From positions 375,894,188-375,958,187 of the forward strand of contig CM077116.1 of NCBI GenBank assembly GCA_039619475.1: a stretch of 64,000 nucleotides of DNA. Reading direction: 5' to 3'. A program made the position numbers and the translations under genes. The notes beneath the pieces are model-generated. The model had not been told where the DNA came from. It did not search any database and saw nothing but the letters and a program-made list of their open reading frames with translations. The stretch is from Icerya purchasi (Eukaryota; Arthropoda; Insecta; Hemiptera; Monophlebidae). This document shows positions 28,501 to 42,400 of the stretch, in pieces. Every line of letters starts with the position of its first letter. The stretch's first letter is position 1.

Positions 28501-31500
28501 ATAAACCGAATCGTACGGGCAGCATTTCGACAACTGGTGAGAGGCTCTATAATTATAAAATACAAAAAGCAAATGTGGTATTTTTTTTTGAATTACGGAA
28601 ATTTTATGCTTTTCTTAAACGTGTAATATTTTTCACTAAATATTTTATTAATTAAAGATTTTTTTTTTTAACTCTTTATTTATTATTCAACTGCCCGAGA
28701 GCATACACAAATACTGTTATTAGTAAAGAGAAAAAAAAAAGAAAAAAGAATCACATTCTTAATTGACTTTGGCCATTGCTCCTAGGTCATTAGTTATGAG
28801 AGTTTTAATAGATTGCTTAAGCGCACAAGTTCGTGTGGCTTCATTCTCTTAAGCCTTCTCGTAGCGTACCTGATGTTGAGGAGCTCGATCGCAATGATGT
28901 TCCGGTGCTGGTGGCTTTCCGCATAGGTTTCGATCACCTGGTTAATCTCCGGAACTTGCAGATCTCGATGGAGGAGAGTGTTCGTTATATACGAATGACG
29001 CATTAGTTATTAGGCGTAGGACCTTATTCTGAAAAACCGCTGAATGACGAGTCGATTCGATTTTTTTATTGTGCCCCATATCTGCAGGCCATAGGACAGA
29101 CTTAAGAAGGATCATTTTGTAGATGAGAAGTTTATTGGCCATATTCATAGCTATACCCCTTATTAGCCAATAAAATTAATAATTAATGCTATTTTATTAA
29201 TTATATGCTTGAGAAAAACGTCACAGATTGATCGCAGTAGTATTTAGAAGCGGAACCGGTTTTTTTTAAGGTACATTTACATACTGAGAGCCCTGTCGTT
29301 CTGTCGTTCTCACGGTTGTTTTTCTTAATCGTGTTTTTATTTCAAATAATTTGGGCCGCTAATAAACGAATTTCCATTTTTAATTTTCTTACCGAAATCG
29401 TGAAAAAAGTAAAATCAAAAATGTCTAAAACACTATTTCATTACCGCCTGTTTTTTTTATTTTTCAATGGAATAAAATCCAATTTTTTAAAGATGTCGCG
29501 GAATTTGCGCTTTTGTTAAAATTGTCTGCAACCCACAAGTTGTAAGTACGTAGATTGATCGAGCTTTGTACCATTGAACGGGATGATATTAAATTTTTTA
29601 GCCCTTTATTGATCGTAATACACATTACATCCTCCACTATATCAAACAATAAGGCAGAACGTTAATCAGTATAATACCTTAAAACTGTTCATTATTTAAT
29701 TGATAAATTTTTTTTATATGGGCATTTTTCTTGAAAAACGAGTAATACTACATCTTCACCTCACCAGACATTTTTTTACATAAAATTATAGTTCCTTGAA
29801 CACTGTTTGATTTTTTCTACGCTGAATACTATAGTGCTTGAATTCACTTCCTTTTAAATACGTTATACAATTTCTGATTGGTTAAACGTGTCAACAGCTC
29901 GTGGTAACATTTATAAGGATAACTCTAAGTAGTTCATGACGTACTTTCTTCATTTGTGTTTTCTTTTTTAGACCCGAAATCCCCTACTACCCTTCGTGTG
30001 AAATCTCAGTTATATGCGGTTCTCAAGTGGTAAGATGCCATTTAGCCTTGCTTCCATTCATATCCTCTTCCACTTTTCTTCCACTAACGGTGTAAAATTT
30101 TGCTTTAAATTTATCCTTATCGAAAAATTCTGGAATATCCGGAACAACTTAATCCAACATAATCTGTTTTTTATCCGTTAAACCCGTTATCTCGAGCTCC
30201 TTACCCGCCTTAATCGTAAAAAAAATAGCATTTTCCGTTCCTAGATTCGTTTGTTTCAACTGAAACACTATTTTGCTCATATTTTTGTTCCTTTCGATGC
30301 ACATCCGTTAATTTTTCTTCACCAACTAATTATTTCCTACAGCGTGCTCACATGACGTCTTTCTTTCGAACCCTAAATTCCTATATACCCGTACTTTAAC
30401 TTCCTGCATCTTCTATTAATCTGTTTCCCGGATCCGCGTAAATAAGGTTCCTTTGAAAGTCTGCGCATCATTACGTGTCTTTTGATAACAGCAATAATAT
30501 TAATGATCGAATTGATTACTGTTGTACAATTTTCATCTATGCGCACATTTATGCGGACGATGAAATTACTGAAAAACTATATGAAAACCTCTTCAAAATT
30601 ATAAAAAAATTCTTCAACTGTTGCGATAGAATACTTATTAAGCAACAGAACTTTCAAATAATGTTTATAAATAAAATTTAAAAAGAGAAGAAAAAAACAG
30701 GAAAGTTCTAAAAACTATAAAAAATAAATAAATTAAACTTAATAATAAAATCGGTCTGAATGTGCAATAGAATTTATCTAATATACTCGAGTAAGATGTA
30801 TAAAGTGAAAGGGGCTAGTATATATGATAAATTATACAACTTTACATGGCATATTACCATAATACCATATACTGTAAATATATATATGTATATATACCTA
30901 GATACATATAAATCTTTTTTACACATATTATGGAGTAAGCTAGATTGGTGCACCAGAGGATGTGATAACACAGTATGTTATGTTGGAACTAAGTGTGGTG
31001 TCGTGCATCGAGTTAAGTGAAATTATGTAATAATAATAATAATAATAATAATAATAGCAATAATAATACGAACCCATCAAATCAAATCAAATTAATTAAT
31101 TAATTAATTAATAATAATAATAATAATAAAAATAACAATAATAAAACGTATCCGAATTAATTAATGATGTAAAAAAGTTATTACTTTGCTCGTTTTTCTC
31201 TCGCGAGTGCGTGTCAATATGTGCGTAGTCGAAATTTTATTTTACGATAAATACACACACCTGTTTACGATTCGAATGGCAATCGGTAATCGTCATGACG
31301 CGACTGTGCCTTGTTCCACAGCTCATATCTCCGTATTACCTGAATTTATTGCCTTAAAATAATTGTACGAATTTTTACGAATAATTCATTTTATGTCGAT
31401 GCGTGTTTCAAAATGCGGTCATATTATAGTTTCTCCCGTAACATTTCATTACTTTCGTGAATAACTAAGTAAATAATCTTTTTTTCAGAATAATTGTACA

Positions 31501-34500
31501 TTTTTATTTTTCAATTCTTTGCACAGATCGGCTTCTTTGCCAGTGACAATGCACTTACTGGAAGAAAAACTGAAAATGAATAAGAAAATTACTAAATTCG
31601 TGCTGCCGATTGGTACAATTAACATGGACGGATCGGCCTTATATTTAAGTTTCTCCATTATGTTCCTCGCTCAGTTAAGCAATATGAGTTTAACTATTGA
31701 TCAGATTTTCACGATAGGGTAAGTGATAAGCTTTTTTTTATTTTTCCGACAAAAACGCGTTCGCCGCATTCTTTTTAGGTATTTCAACGAGGAAAAAAAC
31801 AAACTTTATTTTTTTGCATTACTCGCAAAAATACTAATTCCAAACGAAAATATCTACTGTGTTTTATTTTTAAATAAATAAGATTGCCGAAACTTGTCCT
31901 ATATGGGAAAAGTGACGATAAGAAAAAAAAAAATTAAAAAAAAAAAATTAAAAAAAAAAAACGGAAGTTAATACGGAAAAGAAGATGGGCAACTCCAAAT
32001 GCAACTACTGGAAGCAAGGATGAGATCCGTTTTTTTTAATTTGTGCCTATCAATTACTCTCAAATTAAATATTATGAATTTATTATTAAACGTCCAAATG
32101 GGGAATAATATTTAAAAGGGTGATCGTATTATAAAAAAAAGCCCAGATAATTTAGTCTTTGTGATTATCAGACTCCAGTCGAAGAAGTGCAAAAGGGAGA
32201 AACCTCGAAATTAATGATAAAGAAATAACCGACGTGTAAGTAAGAGTCTGATCTGACTTTTATGTTCCATCCTTTTTCAATACACGATATTGCCATTATA
32301 TTACATCGTTTATAACTTTTTTTTTTTTTTTTTGGTTTGCTCTCGTCCTCGACCAATCGTTTGAGAGCATTACTGGAGTTGGAAAACACAAAGGATTGAA
32401 GTAGGATAATTGCCGCCCATTAAGTAAATAACGCGATGAGCTGAAACTGAACATTTAAAACTATCGATATTATGCTGTAGCTGCGGCATTGTGATCATTT
32501 TGATAGTCAAACTTTTTAAGATGTTTTTGCGCATTAAAACGAGAATTTATACGCTTCATTAACCGAAATGGACACGCAAAATAAATATTTCCAACTCTAA
32601 TTCAATTTACCAGTCTGGCTATACATTAAAAAAACATCATTTCGTATCATTTTTTAAATCCGATTTTTTCTGCACAGGTGCATATACATATGTAATATGT
32701 ACATCATTTTTTTCTACATAAACGAGTATACTGATAGAATTGCGAAATAACCAGAACTAAACCATGAATGATGTAACAAATTTATTTTTTTGCCGAATAA
32801 TCATTTACTGAAATCAATTAAACGGCTGTTTTTTTTTTTTTTTTCGAATGAAAATAATAATTTGTAGCGGTAGATTAGAGAACAATAATTTTATCCGAAC
32901 CAAAATTGACGGAAAGAACAAAAAAAGAACCTCAAAAAATTCGAAGTGGTAGAACGTCCAGAGAAAAAATCGTGCATTGTTACGTTGTTTTTCTCCGAAG
33001 TGCATGTTTGGTTAGTGGAAAAATAATACATTTAGAGTGAAACGGGGGAAAAAAAAAAACAACAAAAGATGGAAAAATTCGCAGTTAAAAAGAAAATACC
33101 AAAAATTAGATAATTCAACTCCGTTTTAAAACGGAAATCGAGATAGATGATACAGCGGAAAGTGGAAAATTCTATCAAAGAGACTTTAGCTCCAAAAACT
33201 AAAAATAAACCAAAATTATTGCTTATAAATTTTTCAAAATAAAACAACATCTCTTTTCTTCTTTTTAATGTTTTTTGAAGTCTTTTTTTTTGTTCCTATA
33301 TATTATATATGCACGGAGAAAAACAAAACGAAAAAGGAGTCTTGTAAAATTTAAAAATGAAGCGATTTTTGTACGCTTGAGGCATTTATGAGATGTGCAA
33401 ATTTTATTAATATATTTCAGACGTTGTTACATTAACAAAGGTTTGCAAAATTTTTTCTAAGCTATGTTCCCGTTTTTAGATGTTTATAACTCACCGTTCG
33501 GAATGCAACAGGGAAGATTCTCAATTGTTAGGAACAACATCGCCTTTTTTTTCTGATGGTGCAAAATCTTTCCTATCTCACTTTTTTGGGCTTTTTTTAA
33601 GTTTATTAATATAGCCCATGTGTTGAGACGAAACTACAGTGTGCAAAATAAATATTCGGACTAGCAAAAACGAAATCAAAAACGCATCGCAAGAGAGGTT
33701 AAAAAAGGTTTTTTGAATGTTTTTTTTTTTATGGTCACATAAAACATACTGCAATGAACACATTGTGTGAGAAAACAAAAAAAAAAAACTTCAAAAACCG
33801 AGAAAAACAACAAAAAAATGCATCTGTCAAAGCAAACATAATATTCGGATGCGCAAACATAATATTCGGACTTTTCAATAATCTGTAGACAACACGCCCT
33901 TGGGGTTTTTCCCGAGCGTATGCAACGCAAGCGAACGTTGTATTACTCATCAGTAAGCACTACTAATCATCACTTGAAGCATTTTGAGCATTATTGATCG
34001 ACTCGACTCATATGCGTAAATCAAGTTTTAATGCGTTACGTGAAAAAATGATGTTGCGAAAAAGTAAAAATACTTCTTGTGAAGTGCGTCAAATGGTGAT
34101 TTTTAATCGGGTAAAAGGAAAATCGGGTAACGAGATATCGCCGTTATTAAATTTACCTCGAAGCACCGTTTATGACATTGTAAACAGGTTTCAGAGGGAG
34201 GATCGAATTGAATCGCATAAGCAAAAGGGTCGACCAGAGAAACTTACGGACGTAGAAAAACGATTTATTCGACGAGAGATTGAAAAAAATCCTAAAATGA
34301 GCGCCTCAAAACTTGCGACAGCATTGTTGGAAAGAACTGGTAAGGAAGTTACATCTCAAACGATACGTAATACGTTTAGAAGTATGGGGTATAAGTCACG
34401 CACTGCGCGACTGAAACCGCTCCTTAGTACAGTTAACCAACGAAAGCGGTTCAATTTCGCAGGGGAATACCGAATAAAAGATGAGGGGTTTTGGAAAAAT

Positions 34501-37500
34501 GTAATTTTCACCGATGAATCGAAATTTAATGTGTTCAGCAGCGACGGGAAAGTTCGGGTTTGGAGAAAGCCTAACACTGCACTTGAACAAAAAAATATCA
34601 AACCGACGGTAAAATATGGAGGCGGTTCAGTTATGGTTTGGGGGTGTTTTTCGGCCAGCGGAGTGGGCAGTTTAGTGTTTATTGATGGGGTCATGAACGC
34701 CGATGCGTATATTGAAATTTTGAGAGATCACCTTCATAGCAGTGCAGAAAAATTAGGCATTCGTCAGACCTTCGTTTTTTACCAGGATAATGATCCAAAA
34801 CATAAAGCATACAAAACGAAGGTCTGGTTGCTATATAATTGCCCAAAGGTTTTGGATACTCCCCCTCAATCTCCGGATTGTAACCCAATTGAAAATTTGT
34901 GGGAATACCTCGACTCCAAAGTCCGTCAACACACGATATCGAGCAAGGCAGAGCTTAAAGAAATACTGCAAGAAGAGTGGCACAAGATCCCTGCAACTTA
35001 TCTTGAAAAACTGGTTTCTTCGGTGCCACGCAGATGGCATGCTGTCTATAAAGCTAAAGGGATACACACCAAATATTAAACACGAAAATTTCATGTTTTC
35101 AGCGCTATAAATACGAAATTTATTTCAAGTCCGAATATTAATTTTGCGAGTTCGAATATTATGTTTTGCTTCGACAGATGCATTTTTTCGTTATTTTTCT
35201 CATTTTTATGAATTTTTTTTTTTTTTTCACACAATGTGTTCATTGCAGTATGTTTTATGTTACTATAAAAAAAATTGAAAAAAAAAAATTTTTTTAACCT
35301 CTCTTACGATGCGTTTTTATTTTTGTTTTTGCTAGTCCGAATATTTATTTTGCTCACTGTAGATGGGAAATATTTTTCCTCGCCCGCCACAGTCGACTAT
35401 TTCGATCGTAGTTTTCGTTCCGATGAGCAACATTATATTTCAACTAGGGCTGTTAAAAACCGGGTAACCGCGGTTACGGTTAAAAACCGATGATACGGGT
35501 GAAACCCGGTTTTACGGTTTTCACGGATACGGTTAACCGTGTAACCGCGGTTTCGGTTAAAAGCCGGTGATACGGGTAAAAATCGGTTTTACAGTTTTCA
35601 CGGATACGGTTAATTGTACGAAACGATATTCGTATTAATCGCAATGTTGATTAAATAATAATAATAATAATAATCTTTTTTTCGTTTCTTTTTGGATTGT
35701 TGTGTAATTAATGTCATTGCGGGATTTAGTTAAAATAGTTCGTGTTTTGTTGTTATCGCTTTGCCATTTAATAACATCAATCCTAGTTTCAAACAATTAT
35801 TTATTTACGGGAAAACCGCAGCTCGGTGAGTTAAAACCTTACTTCATAATCACTGGCGTACGCGCACTGCTTCGGGAGTGAGTCACTCAGCAATGCAACA
35901 GATGCTATGCTACAAAAGACAGTCCGCTCCAACCAGTGCGATTTATTTACAACGCATTGGGAAAAAAAGTTGTATTAAGTGGTTGAAAGTTAGTTTTGAC
36001 GATTTATTTTCTTAAGCTATAGTTTTATTCTGATATCGTTTTTAATTCAAGATGTCAAAAAAAAATAGTTGGGTATGGAATTATGCTGAAAAATCTATAG
36101 ACAGTAAAGACGCAATATGTAATTATTTATTGCAAAGCTGTCTTAAGTTACAATGGTTCTCCTTCGGCAATAGCAAATCACTTGAAAATTATTCATAACA
36201 GAATGCCTAATATTGTTATTTTCGGTTTTTTTACAGTATCTCAGTCATTTTTCAATTGATTTAAAAAATTCTTGTTGGAGGTTAAAGATAATGGAAAGTT
36301 CTATAACGGTGAATTTTATCAGATTTTTAAAGGTGGTGGAAGAGATTCAAAAAAAAATAAAAACATGCATTTTTGGCTGAAAACCCGCTTGAAATTCAAC
36401 TAACAACACCAAAATAGATATATGTTACATATATTAAAATAAAATGATTTTCTGAATTTTTTCGAACTTCAGGAACAAATAAAACAAGTCCAAAAAAATG
36501 AAAACATGCATTTTTGTCTGAAAAACCTTTGAAACTTCAACTGGAAGCAAACTATAAAATGTAAGTTACATAATATATCATTGTGTTGCCTAATTTGCTA
36601 TTATGGGAATTTTAAATTCGTGCAGAATCTCTATATTTTTTTATTCTGACAATCCGAAAAAATTCAGGAAAACATGTTATCTTCAAATACGTAACATATG
36701 TATATCTATTTCGTTGTTATTAGTTGAATTTCAAGAGGTTTTTCAGCCAAAAATGCATGTTTTTATTTTTTTTGAACCGCTCCGTCACTTTTAAAAATCT
36801 GGAAAAACTTCAATAAGTAGTTTACACCACAAAACACGTTATATATTTTTTCCGTCGTAACTGAAATTTAAAATATTTTTTATGACATTTTAAAAATTTT
36901 GAACGTTTCTAAAAATTTGAATTTATCGTCTAAAAATTTTAAAAAATTCACCATTATAGAATTCTCCATTATATTTAACCTCCAACAAGAATTTTTAAAA
37001 TCGATTGAAAAATGGCTAAGATATCGTAAAAAAAAAACGAAAATAACGAAATGGTGACTACAGGAGCCCCCTGTAGGACTAGGGGTCCGAAACTTCCAGT
37101 TTTAACTACTTTTTTCATGCCCTAGATTTATATATTTTTTTTTTATAAAGTTTGGTTTAAAGGCACTCTTACACCCCCTTAACCGGCCATACCCTCTAAA
37201 ATAAAATTTTATAGTTTATTAAATAACCGTCTATACGAACAATTAAAAAATTATATTATAACGATTTATCTAAAAATTATTTTTAATTTTATTATATAAC
37301 TGTTAAAACGATTAACTGATTTATACGATTAACCGAAATCGTGATTAATACGGGTAACCGTTTCATACGGTTAACCGAAATCGCGATTAATACGGGTAAC
37401 CGTTTCATACGGTTAACCTTACCCGTAAAAACCGCAAATACGGTTTTTACCCGAATGATCGGTTTAAACCGATACGGCGGTTAACCGGGTTATCCGTATA

Positions 37501-38767
37501 CCCGTTAAAATCACCAGCCCTAATTTCAACGTGTACGAAATAATCGATTTCCAGAAAACACATTCCACATTTCGCTTTCCATATTCCTCGCTGCAATGGG
37601 AAACACGCGGCCCTTTTAGGATTGCCAATATTTTTGCGATATGTCAAAAAATGATGAACCCAGTTTTGCTAGTTCGCCAATTTTTTTCTTTTTTTTTTTG
37701 ATTCGAAAGAAAACTTTTACCATGTAATCAGTGTGACGCAATGTCTTACTATTCTTTTAATGGTTATTCTAGATTAGCGGTTACGATAACGAGTATGTCT
37801 TCAGCGGCAATCCCAAGCGCAGCAATTGTGCTACTAATCATGTTGTGTACGGTAGTCAACATATCATCCTCAGAAGTTGGAATTCTACTGGCGGTGGATT
37901 GGTTTGTGTAAGTATTCCTTGTAAATGTTTTGCGCGAATTCATTAGCGATCGTTTAGAATTTAGTTTAAATTCGCATTGCAAAGTTAACGGTTTAATTTC
38001 GGGATTAATAAGTATTACGCGAAAACGGAATCGATTTAAAAGGAATCGAATCTTGCAGATTCCTTACATACGAATGTACTTTGCTCGACTTATAGATAAT
38101 TTTTTAAAGTTAATCGAAATCGTGTTTGGTATAAGTTTTTTGATACAAAAAAAAAAAAAAAAAACGAAAAAAGGGAATTATTTGATCTTTTGATTTGACA
38201 ATGGAACAGTTATCAAAAAGTAATTAGGCTCGCCCATTTTCTTTTTTTGACGAATGGGCAAGTGTATATTCAAGAAAAATCTCCGCCTAGAACCAATTAG
38301 AGAAAGAAGGAATCGGTTAAGTTTTAACTCGAATCAAATATTTTGTTAATGCGGAACGATTAATATAGCAATGATGGCATGCGGAAAAGTAAAATACAAC
38401 GGGCGGGAAAAGAAGTGGATACGTTTTAACAGTTGAGAATACGTCAGAAAAGAACATTTAAAGAATACGTGTGATCAGCGATCCAGGTAACTGTGACGTT
38501 GATTGGAAGAAACTAATTCGAAGAGGCTAAAATATGGAGAGAGAACTAATTTGGATAAGCTGTATATAGAATTATAAGAACACGCTATGATATTAACGTA
38601 TGCTTAATTTTACGGCGGAACATAATTAAAACAGTGTTTAAAATAGTTAATGACTTTTTAAGTGTGTTCATAAATTTTTTTAAGAATCCCCTAATGTTCG
38701 GAATACACGAAGGCAAAATTTTTACACTGAAACTAAAAATAAAATAAAACATAAATAATATTACAAA

Positions 38768-38804
<37 letters not shown>

Positions 38805-39400
38805 CAAAACGATTAAAACATATAACAAAAATAGCTTTGAAAAATGTTTTCCGGTCCATCCCATGTCAACAGCCTGAATTCTCAATATATATCTGTCTGA
38901 TTTTTTTTTTTTTTTTTTCGGACCTTTGTTGTATTTACACAACTTTTGTCTAACGACGAGGGAGCTCTAAAGCTTAATATTTGTTACGCAGTTTAATTGG
39001 GTTTTATTTTACTTCTTAGGTTATATTATTTAAATTTATTAATTAAAGAACATATAATATAACTAAGGGAATAAAACTGACGAAATTACAGAATACAGCA
39101 TTAAAGGAAAGCTATCAGCGTCTAAATCTATTAGAGGTATTGAAGAGTTAGGCGCATTCGGAATAGATAGGAAAACTACAAGTTTAATTAAAATTATATT
39201 TGCGGTACTCCAAGAGATTGTTCCGAAACACAGGCCACATTTCATTCGCCTTTTTGGAACAAAGTTCTTTTACGCGGCTTGTCAGTAGGAGTAAACTGGC
39301 AAAAATGGAGAATTAACGAAAAAGCGTTATGCGTCGTCCTTCAGGCGACCTTCACTCTATTTCTCTTTCACTCTGTCCCTTTCTATTATATACGGGTGTG

Positions 39401-39432
<32 letters not shown>

Positions 39433-42400
39433 AGTATCGAGATTTGAGCAGCGAACAATTCTAAACACGCGTACATTTTATTGAATTTGAAAAATGGCGC
39501 GGTTCGTTTTTAATTACTTAATTACACCGATTTCTTTCATCAAGTTGCTCGTCGACAAATTATCTTATATAACATCAAGCAGGTAATTAAACATTTGATG
39601 TTTTCTCGGTTAGAGTAAAATTCTGTTAAAAAATTTCGCCTCTTCTTAACTTCGCGAAGTAGGTACAACTTTTAACCTGTTCTATTGTTTATCTCTTTTT
39701 TTGATAATGTCACTTTAATTCTCGTCAACGTTAAAATTAAACATTCTGTGTTACCGTTTTTATTCGAATAGGATTTAATAACGTTAATTTTGGATCTTAT
39801 TATTGGCGACTTGGATTAAGCAACTAAAACACGAGATGCTGAGGCCTGTTGTGTCATTTTATACGCAGGGAACTAACTCTCGGCGCTGACTTGCATGTGG
39901 AAAAAACATCTCGCTCTCACACAACCACATTTCCCAGTATGTTTCTCTATTAACCATTTGTCTCTCTGGTTTATGAATATCCCATCATCGATATCCTAAA
40001 CCGTATTGTCTCTTTCATTCATCTGCATATTAATCTGTATTGTCTGCACCGAGTAAATTTTCCTCTTTGTAATTTTCACCCCTTCCAAAATCCATTATCG
40101 TCAAAACTTTGAGAAATTTAAATTTTTGGGAACGATTCCCGGAATTCTCCGAAACGAATTTCCTGATTGACAATTTTCCTAAACAGAGACACTTTCCCGG
40201 AATTTATGTTCCCGAATTATTTTACTTTAATGCTTCCTTTTTTTTTATCGAACTCACGTTTCCGAATAGACTCTCTTGAAAATAGACTTTTCCGTAAGTA
40301 TGTTGTCACAGTTTTTAAATTGTTTTCATGAAATCGAAGAATGGTCAGGTACTACGTTGAAATGGCGATCGACCATTACTGTTCAGAATTGCACGAATAA
40401 CAGACAAAAAAAACATATTGTTCGAAGAAGGGTATATTTTCTTCCAATTGTGAGTTTGCAGAAGAAAAGATTTACTGAAACTGTTATAAAGCGCATTAAG
40501 GAATAGTCTAAGCAAATAATAACAAACGGGTTTTTAACCGGTGTCCATGTGAAGGGTCTAACGGAGTCACCGCACAAACATTCGCGGAATCAAAAATACT
40601 AAAAGTCATTAACTTCTATTCCCTGTTATGCTTTTTAAATATATATATTTTAAATCTCTGAATGAATGGAAACGTACCGAGTGAGACTAAAATTCATGGA
40701 GATAGACAAATTTTGACGGGTGACTAGACCCCTCTTAAATACGTATTTATAGTATAATTACCGACATAATTGTCGCTAAAAGAAAAAGGCGTTTACATCG
40801 ATCTTATACAATAAAAACAATCGTAAACAATGTGATGATAAATATTATCTGTATATTAAATGATCTTTTTTTTTTATTTTGTCGATTTATAAAGGGGCAC
40901 GGCGTTTACCAGCAGGACACTAGTTATGCCATTTTTTTGACTTGAAGAAGAACGGGGGAAAAAATCAGGTTGTTTCGCATATATACACATAGAGGAATTA
41001 ATGATAATTAAAGGGTGATTTCGGGATTTACTGAAAACGGCAATCCTACGCAGACATCTCTATAAAGCACTATCTAAACAAAAAATAAACTCAGCCTTTT
41101 ACATTATTATATATTATAAATTTACGTCAAATAATATAATATTTAGAAAAATTAAGATTTTTCTACATTTGATTTACAGAGACCGATTTAGGACTGTGAA
41201 TAATCTGCTGGGAGACTGTTATACTGTAGCAGTAGTGCAACATCTTTCAAGAAAAGAATTGGAAGAAGCGGACGCAGAGGTATGTAACCTTTTTTTTTTA
41301 GTTTCTCTGTGTTTTTTTGTTTTTTTTTCAAATTGTACGAATCAAAAAAACACCATTCGTCCGGTTACACTCGAGCCCGTCAGGTTAAATAGTAGTGTAA
41401 AAATGGGCAAGCTGGGAAGTCTGACGTCACCAACCCCTATTTGTCCCCCGGTGCTCAAAATTCACCCCAATTTGTCCCCCGGTGCTCAAAATTCACCCCA
41501 ATTTGTCCCCTGGTGCTCAAAACTCACCCCAATTTGTGTCCAGCTGCTCAAAACTAACCCCAATTTCTGTCTTGGAGCCCAAAGTTACCCCAAGTTTCCC
41601 CCCAGTTCCTCCTAGTTCCCCACAATTTTCCTGGACGGTTGCTGAAATTTCACCCCAAATTCTCATCAGGGTGCTAAAAATTAACCCCATTTTCTCTTTT
41701 AGAGCCCAAAGTTACCCCAATTTATGTCCATGCGATCAAATTTAACCAAAGTCCCCCCCCCAATTTTCCTGGACAGTTCCGCTAATTCGATCCCTAATTC
41801 CCATCAGGGTAGACAAAATCCACCCCAATTAGTGTACAGGTGCTGAAAGTTCACCCCAATTTGTATCCATATGGTTAAAATTCACCCAAGTTTCCCCAAA
41901 ATTTCTTCAAATTTTCATGATTCCCCGTTCATACTGTTATCTATAAATGCGCTCGCACCGTTTCCACGTATATATTCAACATAGCCTTAGCCGCTATGAA
42001 AGTGTACTCGCTTTCCCATACCCGCGCCTTCTATCATCATGTGTATGTATTATATATGACTCTGTGTGTAATATATGTAGCATACTTTTTAATTTTCATT
42101 TTTCGAGGTTGAGAGGGGTAAAATTTTGCCGGAGTGATAAAAACGTTTGAATCTCAACACTTAGAATCCAAATTTTAAAGGAATTTTCCGAGTCGTGCTC
42201 CGTTCCGACATTTTTTTTTTAAAAATTTTATTTTTAAAGAAAATATTTGATCGTTCCATCAGTCGAATGAGAGCGGGCGAGTGTGCTGCTACGAGATGTA
42301 TTATGTAAGCGCGAGCGCGGCTGTAATGGAAATATTTAAATGTTCCAGCAACTAGTTGAAACTGTCACCAGGTGAGGTGAATTCCAGTCGTTCGTTTTGA

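Larger units (their letters stand above)
33637..35359 (+). mobile_element. Tc1-like DNA transposon, apparently complete
   Basis: A 1723-bp element. It is bounded by CAGTGTGCAAAATAAATATT on the left and its near-exact inverse on the right (CAGTGAGC... in reverse complement), and flanked by TA on both sides, the Tc1/mariner target duplication. The inverted repeats are long, about 235 bp each (33637-33873 and 35126-35359). They hold repeated transposase-site-like ATATTCGGAC motifs at both their outer and inner ends, an IR/DR arrangement like that of Sleeping Beauty-type elements. A single intact transposase gene lies inside. The two inverted repeats differ at several positions, so the insertion is not brand new. 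It lies in intron 5 in the same orientation as the transporter. Confidence 0.92.
35445..37522 (+). mobile_element. non-autonomous hAT element with BED relic
   Basis: 2078 bp, with ends TAGGGCTG and CAGCCCTA and an exact 8-bp duplication ATTTCAAC on both sides, typical of hAT transposition. Subterminal regions are packed with GGTTAACCG and ACGGGTAACCG type motifs on both strands (35445-35620 and 37310-37500), probably transposase-binding sites. Inside, 36052-36207 encodes a broken BED zinc finger, the N-terminal DNA-binding domain of hAT transposases. The catalytic domain is gone, and an 833-bp palindrome fills the interior. It must have been moved by a transposase made elsewhere. Confidence 0.8.
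37908..41179 (+). other. intron 6
   Basis: No gene or mobile element recognised. Contains an A run at 38149-38164, an AT microsatellite at 38771-38803 and a GT/CGTG microsatellite at 39398-39432. Confidence 0.6.

Noticed and set aside
34356..34694. 112-codon antisense frame inside the Tc1 transposase
   Set aside because: Shadow of the real transposase gene, which has all catalytic motifs on the plus strand.
35469..37500. CRISPR-like array from the repeated GGTTAACCG motifs
   Set aside because: Spacing is irregular, motifs occur on both strands, and they cluster at the two ends of a hAT element in a eukaryotic genome. They are subterminal transposase-site repeats.
41482..41745. Pro/Ser-rich frames over the terminal repeats
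   Set aside because: They follow the 31-bp tandem unit in several frames at once, which is repeat translation and not a gene.
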